64,000 bases of DNA from Morella rubra (lineage: Eukaryota > Streptophyta > Magnoliopsida > Fagales > Myricaceae): the NCBI GenBank assembly GCA_003952965.2, contig CM025850.1, positions 26,045,797 to 26,109,796 on the forward strand, read 5' to 3'. Under the pieces are notes generated by a model that was given only the letters and a program-made list of their open reading frames with translations, was not told where the DNA came from and made no database searches. Positions 44,984 to 55,800 of the stretch are shown here, piece by piece. Numbering within the stretch: the stretch's first letter is position 1; the number at the start of each line of letters is the position of its first letter. Made by a program: the position numbers and the translations under genes.

Positions 44984-46134
44984 TTACATGATTGGATACG
45001 CAGTTGATTTAACTATTTTTGGTGTACTCCTTGGTAGACTAGATTTTCTTACTATTTTTACATATCCGCTCATTCCCCAACTGTCTCCCTCTTGACTAAC
45101 CAGTAGTTTTTCTCTTCTTCTTCGTCTTGACCAGAACCTATTATCAAAACTGCATGTTTGCCTAGTGGTTTTGCCGTAGGGTCTTTAGGTCCTTCATATA
45201 TTCCCTATAATTCACAATAAAATAATGAAATTAAGTAAGGTATTGAAAAAAATTGATACTTTGCCACAACAAAATAAGAACAAAAAATTAAGAAATTGAA
45301 GAAATTTGATATTGCTATTTCCGTCACATTTAAGTTGCATTCACCTTTTTGTAATCTTTGAATTCTTTATACATAGTCAATGCAGCAGTTACAGATTGTC
45401 TCATTATTGCTTTAAGAAGCTCTATTTCATTGTCGCTATCTATATTAATGATGTTGGTAATTCGTATGGCATTTTGGTACTACAAGAAGATAAAAGTTAT
45501 CTCTTAATACATATTTATAAGAATAATATTAAAGACAAAAATTTTATATTTCTTCATATTACCTCTTCTTCTGTCTTTGGTTTGCACAGATTTTTTGATC
45601 CTTGAAAAGGATATTCTTGTTCTCTTCTAATTCCATTTGTTTGAATCCATTTAAAAGCTTTTTTAAAGTGATAGGTATAGGGTTCAACCTCGTCTTCTCT
45701 GCAACAATCAATAAGTTCTTGTAATGAAAGTTCTGGTAGATCTTCCCTTGGATGTTTGAGTCTATAGGCAGCAGTTAGAGCTTCAATAGTTACAATAGCC
45801 CAACAAGAATCTACCAAAAAAAAAAAAACTATATTATTTATATCTATAAAAAAAATATACCTTAAACTATTAAAATCTAATAAATTTTAAACTCAGAGTT
45901 AAAACAAAATAATTTGAACAACATAGAAGTTCATTTCTTACCTTTAATCCTACAATTTTGGACAGGAAGTGACAAATTTTCTGATCGAGTATTCCAATCC
46001 CAAAAGTTAGGTATATCTAAGCTATGTGAACCCTCCTAAAACATTAATTACATTACAAAACATGTTCTATAATATATAAGTAAGCCTGGTAAATAAACAA
46101 CTGACTAATGAAAAAAAAAAACCCTTCATACCAT
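44984..46134 (-). pseudogene. Papain-like (C1A) cysteine protease without propeptide, block B copy, frame-shifted at the catalytic Asn
   Basis: Exons: ATG exon ending 46,132; 46,035-45,942; 45,810-45,563; 45,479-45,345; 45,204-44,984. All phases agree. The product has PNFWDWN, LPVQNCRIKDSCWAIVTIEA (active-site Cys), LSLQELIDCC, EYPFQGSKNLCKP, YKEFKDYKKGIYEGPKD and GKHAVLIIG (catalytic His). After NYWLVK a 7-base deletion relative to block A removes most of the NSWG Asn motif and shifts frame. The old frame resumes as SWGMSGYVKIVRKSS and runs to TAA. Only the mature-enzyme length (about 230 codons) is coded: neither signal peptide nor inhibitory prodomain is seen upstream of the ATG exon. Apart from this deletion the gene is open, so loss is recent, or the shorter form is expressed. 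Confidence 0.82.
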
Positions 46135-46206
46135 CGTAGCTAAAGTGAATGGAAGTGAAGTGAATATAAGCGAATTCTTAGCAGAGTACTTGAAACAGAA
46201 CTAAAC

Positions 46207-46219
46207 TGTGTATATAATG
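46207..46219 (-). promoter_or_regulatory. Candidate TATA box of the protease gene
   Basis: Minus-strand ATTATATACACAG about 75 bp upstream of the ATG exon, conserved in block A (14,860-14,872). Confidence 0.42.
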
Positions 46220-46953
46220 CATAAAGAAGGACTTTTTACATGATGAAGTAGGTTAACGAAGATGTCTTATTTGCGTGAGTTGAGTATAATTTTCATCTAT
46301 TATTTTAATTTGAGCATCTGTTTTTTTAATTTGAGCGAAATGGAGGGAGCGACAGAGATAAAAGGACTTTTGTTAAAGTGAGCGCCCCATTGGAAGGCTG
46401 CTTCCAGGAAAAAAAGAGTTGAATAAACATTTTTTATAATTAAAGGACCGCTAACCTCCAGAGTTCATTAAATTGAATAAACAACTAATTGTATATATAA
46501 ATACAACCGGATTGAAATTCAGTCTTACATCATGATTGATTCTATGCAAATTATGTTAACAATAATCAATGGGTGCTGTGAAGCCTATTCCGGCATTTTG
46601 CTACATGTAACATCTTAAAATGGACAACGACCTACGTACGGGCTCAAAGGTTGGGCCAATCCAGAATTTGACCCAGCCAGGTTGTTGGGATTAGACTGGG
46701 CCTTTATTTAGACCAAAGAGCTGTTCAACGCATCCGACTGGCCCGTCCGGTCCATATAGAAAACCGTAAGACATTGGTAAGAATGCCCTTCGGAAACACT
46801 ATCTAGACTAGGCGAGGAAGAAAAAAAAATAATGCGAAAAAAAGTCAGAAATAAACTGTACATAATCCTCTCACCTCAAAATATTTGAATTATCCGTGAC
46901 GTACATACCACAAGGAGAAAGGGGGAAACAAATGTTACAAAATTGCAAAGATC
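46220..46953. other. Spacer between the protease promoter and the FIP37 3' end
   Basis: Contains FIP37 3' UTR at its right edge. Bases 46,560-46,820 have no block A counterpart. No gene. Confidence 0.45.
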
Positions 46954-49900
46954 TCAGTTGCCAGCTTCCCCGGAAATCACCACCTCTTCTTTAATTTTCT
47001 TGACAGAAGCTGAATCGTCTTTTTCCTCGATTAGGAATAGGCTCTTCGGGTGCAACTCATGCTTCAGCCTTTCAACTTCTCGATCCCTTTCTTCTAGCTT
47101 CTCTTGCAAGATAAGAACCTGCACGAGAAGATGCCAATAATAGCACGATACACAATTATTATGTAAATTTTAAGTATATAAACAAGCATAGCAACCAACT
47201 GATATTTCACTCCGTTCGAAACAACGAAAAGGAAGGAAAGATGAAAACCATTTCATTTGATCTTTCCACATCATTTGTAAACCCCTCCATATGTTTGTGC
47301 AGTGCTGCATGCAACAGAGAAAAGAGTATCAATGTAGATTGACTTCGAGAATTGTCCAACAACCCACACAGATATTCAATCCGTTTGATACCCAGCATTC
47401 TGAAACCCAGCCAAGCATATCACAATACACACAATTCACATGTTGCTAACCTTCAAATTGACTTCTCAGTTCTGCATTCTGCGATTTCTGCAAAGCAAGT
47501 TGCGTTGCTAATTCATGCATCTGCAGACAAGACAATATTGAGGAAAATCAACAGAGAGTTGCATTAAATTTGGCACCTAAATGTGTGCATGTCATCTTGT
47601 TTAAGTAAATATATGTTAGAACAATCCTCATTGACGGTGTAAACTCAAAAATAGAATTTTTTTATACTGGAATGAACATCTATCCCCCTAACTCCCATTT
47701 ACTACAAGGAAATGCAGTTGCAGCACCTTTCCTTCAGAAGCCAGATTTCCAATCTCCTCGTTCTCCTCTTGCAAGGTCCTACATTTAGCCATCAGCATCT
47801 TACCCATTTTGCTTTGAGGAGTAAAACTGAGTGCAGAAATAGTATCCTGTTTCTCCTTCAACTCTTTCTCCTTCTCCTCAACCAAATTCTAGCATTATGG
47901 CATCACAAAGATACATAAAATGAGTTATGATAGTTCAATTACTAGTTCAAATCAGTAATCTTAAAACCTGTCAACTGCAATCAGCATCATGCCGCAGAGA
48001 ATGGCCGGGGATATTAAAATGTTTTGATATTAGAAATTTGAGGATATATATATTACATGTACAAAACGAGTATGCAAAGAAAATACTACAATTTTATTTC
48101 TAGAATGCTAAGACTTTTGCATTGGGTTATGGCCTCCAAATTGCAGTTTAAGCATTAAGAATTTCAACAATATGATGTAGAACCCTTAAAAGTTTGTGTT
48201 AGCAGCAACAACTTTGAGATAAACCCATAAAGAAATTGAACTAGGAGAGTGAGAGTCTAGCTAATACTAGAAGTGCTTCGACAATCTGACTACCTCTTAA
48301 GCATAAGAATCTGTAAAGACAAACCTGAGAGAAAAAGGCAGCACGGCAGTGTGTAAACACAAAGCAAAATGTTGGTTTAAAGATGATTTTGCTCTATAAA
48401 AGTGAAGTCTAACTAATTAATAACCAGAAGTCAACAGATAGAAAAACATATGCGATATTCAAGGATTACGTAATTTACTCGAAATTATTTATAATTCATA
48501 GTAATGACTTCCTTTCCGTCTCATAGGTAAGCAAGTGAATGCGATTTATGCTGAATGTAATATCTAGGATTATCTTCTCCCATAGAGTACTTTTCTTTCT
48601 CAATTTCACCTTTCATTCTCCCTTTCAAAAACCCTTCTTGTAGAAGAGATTTCCAGCCTTCTTGTGTATTCTGCCTTTCTACAATGGAGTCTTTGCTGCT
48701 TAGAACCGGACAAAAAAAAAGTGGGAAGCAGGAGCATATACACACCCATGGGTCAAACCCCACCATCTAACGGGAGAGCTCCAAATGGCTCGTAGGAAAT
48801 GAACTACTAGTCTCAAGGAGATCATAAGTGCAAGAAGGTACATGTAGTAAGTCTCACTCAGCAATTGTAACAAGTTGAAATCAGATTTACAGGCACAAAC
48901 CTTTAAACGTGTAAACTCTTCATGAATAGCTGGATCTAGCAGTAATCTCCTAGCCTGTTAATTAATCACCATAGATTTCGTGAGTCAATTAAAACAATTA
49001 TAAGAAAAAGAGCAAGCTCCTGATTCCAAAGAAACCAAATAATGAAAAATGTATCACGTTCGACCTTCGTAAATACATACAGGATAGATATCCCAGAATA
49101 TAGAAATCAAAAAAGATTTGGGCAATGGGAAACTTGGAACAATGTGCAATTGTTTCGAACACAACTTCAGATCTTGGAAAGAACTGGGGAAAAACTAGGA
49201 AAAGGCTTAAAAGTCACTGAGGACAATTCACAAAACCAACCATGAAAAGATGATTCCCAAATTAAGTAAATGTATCATGTCTCATATATTGCTTTTTAAG
49301 GTAGACAGCTTTTGGATTCTTGGCAACAATCAAAAGCTTTATTTGGATAAAACATTTATTGGCCCCCATCCAAACATGTTTTAAGACCAAAAAAGTTCTC
49401 AATCTGGGCATCTGCACCAACAAATCACAAAAATAAAACTACCAACTCATCTCACAAAACATTTCTTCCCAAGTTTCAACAGACATCACTTTTTTTTGGG
49501 GGTAAATACAGACAACAAAAACGCACTTCTGAAAACACAAAAAATGCACATCTGAAAAAAAAAAAGGTTCTCTACACTTTTTTTTGGGCCCTAACACTTT
49601 TGTAAACACCCAAAATAACACCCCTAAAAATATTCTCCCTAATTGTATAACACGAGAAAATTCTTCCCATCCAACCAAGGTCTAGGCTTTTGGTGAGCGA
49701 GTATTTTGCACTAATAGAAGAATAAAATTACAAGTGTAACAAATCAAGAAACTATATGGTTGACAAAAGACGATAAGATTTGATTTCTTTTGTATACAAA
49801 TTAAAGACTGAAGTCTCAGAGACACCATAACTGGAGATGAAAAAAAAAAAAGTCAAACATTTAAAACAATAATAATAATAATCATAATCATCATCATCAT

Positions 49901-52728
49901 AACAACATGCATATCTTACCTGCATTGATGGTGGCTTCAGTTGCACTTTTAGTTCCCTGACAGCAGACTGGGAATTTAAGAACATAACTGGTCTTAGATA
50001 CACATTAAATCAGCAAAAGAACATGAAGGTAATCCACATACTGAAAGACCAAGCTATTTAAAATCTCACAGAATAATATGATTCAGGAAAATAGTATGCC
50101 AAAGGAAATTAGGGAAGAAGGTGGAGTTGCAAAATTCTCTTTGGGCATCAGTTGGAGAAACATGTGAATTCTAAGTCTTTAACACAAGCTGCAGTGTCAA
50201 CATTTAATGCTTGGCAACCCTTGTAAATGCACTAGGCTTGAGCATGAGGGAGTCCTCTTTGGGAATGTGGGTAACTTCAGAGCTAAGAAACTAAGGAGAC
50301 TTCCTGTTGAATAACTATAAGGTTTTTTACAGGGTAATATCATAATAACAGATCTTTAGGTCTATTACAAGCCCTAAACTCTGTTAAATGAGGTTGAAAC
50401 AAGTAGTTTATCTCTCATTCAGGCCAAAAGAAGCTAGCAGGAAAAGCCATCTCAGGGTTGTAGAGGAACAGTTCTTATTTCAAGGAACAGGCTAGTCACA
50501 ATCAGGCAGCCAATAGAAAATGCAACTTCATCCCAAAACCAAAGGACCTTTATAGAGATACATGTAATAAATCTTCTAGTTAGTTAAGAATCACACATAT
50601 TACAGACATTCAAGCCAGAAAAGGAGCCATTTTACAAGTGAGATGTTATCTGAGCTCCTTCAATGTCATCAATGACAGTGGTTCCTCTGCTCTTTGTAAC
50701 GAGCTTTGTTGTGTTAAGAGATAAAATTCATAGATTGAAAATTTATATAAATAGGAATGAACCAAAGAGGAAAAGATGTCTTACCTTTAACTCTGCTATT
50801 TCTTGCTCTCGTTTTGCAAAGGTTACAATGAATGCAGCTTCTTTTTTTTTTGCTTTTTCTAGCTGATCAAATCAACAATACATGGATGAGATCCAACATA
50901 TCTGTGTCAAAGAATAATGAAAAAAAAGACCAACAAAAAGTAAAAAGTAGCAACATACACCAAACCTGTTCTCTTAATGACTCCTCAGAGGATTTCAGAG
51001 TCTGAAGATAATCGATCACAGATTTGGGTTCTACCAAAAGAAAAATAAAACTGATATCAGTTGTGTTGAGAATGCATGCAAAAGTCCCAGAATCAGACAT
51101 AATATTACACAGACTGTACAACGAATGAACCACTGAAAAAAGGCTCACCAGGAGAAGTCCCAGCAGGTATAAAGGATTCACTCTGAAATGAAGAATGCCA
51201 CATTTGGATCTCAGATTTTGCAGCTTCAAGTTCCGCCTGAAATTGACAAACTCATAAACCCAGTAAATATTTTGAAGAGAGGCAGAATCACCACTAAGCA
51301 TAATACTATCCACTTTCGTGCGCAGCACAGATTGAAGTTTCTCACTGATATAAAATTGAGCAAGGCAACAGTGATGTGCACAAACTGTAGAGATTATATT
51401 CCGAAATGGAATTTACTCCCTAATTTAGGCATAGTAATCTTTCCCTGTAAATGTATATCATCATTGGGCATAACATACAACATCTAAATGATAGAACGGA
51501 CCTACAAAAGGAAAACCAAGGACACAGAGAAGATATCAATTGCAAGTAGTAATACATACTTGGCATGTTGCAAGATCATCCTTGCAGTTTTGCAGACTGC
51601 AAAAGAAAATCCCAACAATGGATAAACATCAGAATTTAATAAATCTCAATCGAATCTAACAATTAATGGGATATAATTTTGGATAATATCTTAAGAGTAC
51701 CTCTCACGAAGAGACAAAATCATGCCCGTTGCTACACCAGGAGCAGTCTCTTCTAATTTAGTTTTCGCCTGCTTTATGATCAACAAATATAGATGACATG
51801 AGAAAGAGATCTCTAAGCTTCACCCCGAAGACCTGCATGCTGGATAGGTAAAGAGCCATGCAGTCCAGAAATATTACTTTACACAACGATAATGGATTGA
51901 TGGCAGACTCACCCTATTTCACATCCCAGGGAAAGTTCCTAGAATCGACTAAGCGAGTCCATGAATCAGGTTCACAACTCGGAAAAAGATGTTTCCTCCT
52001 TAATCAGTCAACTCCAAACAATACTTTAAACCGTGTTTGCTAGGCCCAGTTCAAGAGCCCTGCAACCTACATTCAGAAATCTATAAACAAGCCTGGCTGC
52101 CTACAAACCTATCACACTTTCGTTCAACTTCAGTGCCTCTAATATAACCCATTTCCCAAATAAGAAAGTACCTTCTCTATTCTTAGATAGGCCTGCACTT
52201 TTTATCTTGATAAAAGCTCCTCTCTTATACGAACACTCTGCTGTACATTACTACATTACTACCATTTTAAATTCCAACACAGTATTACAGAAAACTACGA
52301 CTATTTCAATGAGGGCATGCTCTGGTCGCCTAAGTTGTATACAACAACATCTAGACCATAGAAAACGCAAAAATTTTAACGACATTACCTTTTTTGACCC
52401 AAAAATATCCTCCTCATCGTCCTCGATATCCCCAAAGCTTCTCTTATCACCTAATAATTTAGTTTGCCCAACGTTAAACAAATATTCTGACAAAAAAGTA
52501 AAAATGAAAAAACAAATGTTAAGAATCAGCACTTGGTTGCAGGAAAAGGAAACGAACTAACCGGAACGCCTGGTATTGTGAGTTCCAGGGAAATCGCCTC
52601 CGAAATCATCATCCTTCGCGTTCACAAAACGCATTCAATAAAAGAAAAACAGAAGCTTAAAAAACAATAAGTAGTTTAGGGATTGGAGGAATTCATACTA
52701 CATCATCGAGATGGGCGTGGGCAGCCAT
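46954..52728 (-). CDS. FIP37: FIP37, WTAP-type subunit of the m6A mRNA methyltransferase complex, intact
   Basis: Fourteen exons with matching phases give 343 aa, close to the ~330 aa of the Arabidopsis protein. Exons: 52728-52702, 52613-52562, 52450-52389, 51768-51701, 51596-51560, 51236-51149, 51030-50966, 50862-50785, 49967-49920, 48954-48901, 47888-47727, 47520-47451, 47304-47249, 47118-46954. It starts MAAHAHLDD, has an acidic Gly-rich head (DDDFGGDFPG), and then a long coiled-coil region holding the invariant SFTPQSKMGKMLMAK (residues 214-228), AELRSQFE and TNDVERSNEM. FIP37/WTAP scaffolds MTA and MTB in the nucleus for N6-adenosine methylation and is essential in Arabidopsis embryos. 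Exon 8 codes AKKKE through a 10-A run but stays in frame. The only complete copy here; a near-identical partial copy is at 16,626-19,805. Confidence 0.96.
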
Positions 52729-52800
52729 GGAAGAGCCTCCTTATGATTTCTTCTTCCGATGAGAACCGGACAGTCGCCTGGAAATGAATCAAATCCGGGT
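52729..52800 (-). promoter_or_regulatory. FIP37 5' UTR and proximal promoter
   Basis: Sequence just upstream of the FIP37 start. No in-frame upstream ATG is seen close by. The plus-strand ORF 52,784-53,110 crosses it but resembles no protein. Confidence 0.4.
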
Positions 52801-55800
52801 TGAAGTGTCGGTATTGCTGTCGGTGAAAGGATCCCAAAGTTCTAAATTATCCAATGCTATAGAGGAGGGGGATACCCTACCCACGCAACGCTTTGGGCCT
52901 CTGCATTACTACGATCGAGCCTTGTATTTCTGTGGATCACGGCCAAGGCCCACAACTATCACTTCCTCTGAGCCGAAGACCTCTGGTTTAGTGAAACTCG
53001 TCTTGTTTCGGAACACGGCCAAGGCCCAAACTATCCCCTGCCCTTGGTTTTTATTTTTAAAGAGAATAAAATTATTGAATTTTGAGTATAGATTTTTTAG
53101 GAATTGGTAAAAAAGTTGTTAGAAATTTGTAAAGAAATTATTGAAGTTTATAAAAAGATATTAAAGTAGATGAAAAAATAATTGTAAAAACAAAATTTTG
53201 TATCCTCAAGAGTTTGAATAAAATTTTATTATATTATTTTACTTTTTCCCCCCCATAGATATTATATGATGACTCGGTAGAGGAATTATAGATCTTTACC
53301 AAACTCAATTTTGGACTTATATTTTTTTTTCTCCCTTATTTAAAAAGGAATGACAAATTGTGTGATGATTCTGAAATCGAAAACAGGGAAAACTCAAACT
53401 AGATCCCAAAACCCAACAGTACTGGTGCTTTTAGCTCTTTGACCTATTGTTGGTTGTCTAGCTCAGACCCATGGCCTAATATGGAAAATAGGCCATGCTT
53501 TTTCAACCATTTAAACCATTGTTCTGCCGATCAAAAAACTAGGATATTAGGTCTACTATAGCTGAAAATTCAGCCTAGGCTAGATATATTAGTACTTTAA
53601 AAAGTCTTTAAAAAATCGAAATTAAGGTGACGAGTGGGTAAGAAATTATTTTTAACTTTAAAAAAAAAAAAAAAAGTAAACATTTTTTACAACCAAATAT
53701 ATAAAAAAAAAAAAAAAAAAGAACTCAAATATTTTACACAAATTTCAACAACTTTTTACACCAACTTCACTACTTTTTCATTACAAAAAAATTTCATCAA
53801 ACCTTCTATTTCTTTAGTTTTTAACAAACTCCATTACTTTTTCATTAAAAAATTTCTATCAAATCTTTTCTCTCTTTATTTTTTAACTAACTTCAATAAA
53901 AATCATTTTCAAATATTCTTTAAAATTTTTAACCAACTTCAAAGTTATCTCTTACACACTCAAAATTCTTAAAATTTTTACTTCCCAAACATCATCTTAA
54001 GATTGGGATTAACTTTTGCTTTAGGTATAAAGTAACCAGAATTAACTGTACATGTGATGTATAATTCTCCAAACCAAGTAGCAAGCATCATTTCTCTTTA
54101 AGAAACATAACTTGAAGCTCCATCCTCAAAGCCATGAGATGTAAACGGGTTTTCTGCCTTTGTATAATTCTCTCGAAACATTATGGCAAACACATCAAGC
54201 TGTCTTTGAACTTAACTTGTCGTGATTTCAATGATGTCTCCTTTTTCACTGCCCTAATCTTCAACAACTGATTCATTTAGTGACAAGTTGAAACACTTTC
54301 TTTTCTTTTTTCCTCTTTTTTTTTTTTAATACCATGATGTTTCCACACAAACCTCATGCTACAATATTTTCTATTCCTTGGAGGTTGATTATATAATGCT
54401 GAAACCACTGGTCTTCTTTTTGGTTCTATCTGGTGCTGCATGGAGATGAAGACAAACAACCTTTTCATCATATCTTACCCGACAAAGTACCAAGGGAGGG
54501 AAAAAAAGATGTCAATCCACAGTCGTTTTAATTTATTTATTTCTTAAATAATTTATAGCTAATGAGATAGATGTATTAAAGCTTAATAATCAAAGGGGGA
54601 ACACTATGGGCTCAACTATGTCCCACTCCCACTCTCTTTCCGTGATTGGCTCGTGCGGGGTTGGATCTTCCTTTGTCATCATGTGATTTGGCATATGGCA
54701 CGTGAGGCTAGCAGTACTCATCAAGAATGATACAATATACAGGCTTTCTTTCTCCAGTAAGCTTTTTCTTAATCTTCATGGATGAGCGAAAGATAGGTGG
54801 GTACATGATTGATCAGAGAGAATTTTAGGGTTTGTCGGCAGCTTCAATTTCTTTGCTTTGTGGAATGCATCAATTCAGGTAGGAAAACTCTCTGTGATGG
54901 AGGGAGACATTGTAACACCTGGGCCCAGAGAATATTATATACAGGAGGACTGCTTTAATTTTCTCTGTGAGGAAAAACAGAAGTTGCTTACTTAACTATT
55001 TGTTCTTCCTCTTTTGGCTTGTTCAAACAATCGTAGAAAATTCACTCCATCCTCCACCATTTTCAAGCCTGGCTTGTCAAGAAAATTCTGCATAGTACAA
55101 ACTCTTGCGCACCAAAAGTTTGACTGATAGGATCCAACAAGATCAATTCTCGAATGATCGCACCCCGTTTCTCCCCTGGATAACGCGCAGGAAAAAGACC
55201 TTCTTCTTGTAATTTTGTTTAGTTACATGTAGTACTTGTTATTTTGCAATGTTATCTCGGGGTTGGTCCCACAGTCTTGTATTCCTTCCGGCTGCTTATG
55301 CTTCAATGAATCGTTAAAAAAGGGTTAAAAGGCTCTTTGAGAAAAGCCTTGTTTTCATTGGTTAGGTGGCTTATGGTCTTGCTTAAGCTCCAACAAATTA
55401 ATTTCCTTTTACATTGGTGTGGTGGAGTTGTTGGCTATCTCAATCAGGATCATCAAAATCGGCAGGACTAAAAAGTTTCTTAATTGTCAAGTGCTGCTAG
55501 AAGAAGACAAGACAAGAAAAATGGTGGGTTTGAAAATTGATGCCTTTGTTGGGAGGCCAAATTGATATGCAGCTTTGTTTAGAATACAAATGACGAGTAC
55601 TGTGAATGGTTTTCCACTGTCTCTGCTTTTGGTGATTTCCGTCCAAGTCTCTCCCACACCAAAACCGACAAGTAAGAAAAAACGGGGGAAAAAGAGAAAA
55701 CCAAAGTGGGATAATGAAAGGAGATGATCAAGCACTTACGAAGAAGCTATAGCCTTCCCACCTACCTAATTTATTTTTGGACTTTAAGGAGTTCGAGGAG

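Noticed and set aside
50841-50851. Frame shift in FIP37 exon 8 at the 10-A run
   Set aside because: Counting the run keeps the frame (AKKKEAAF) and joins in phase with both neighbours.
53634-53972. 112-codon ORF rich in Lys, Phe and Asn
   Set aside because: Low-complexity A/T-rich DNA with no protein signature.
55190-55330. LINE 3' end near 55.3 kb
   Set aside because: 'gcttcaatgaatcgttaaaaaa' is suggestive but there is no true poly-A, target duplication or second copy in the window.
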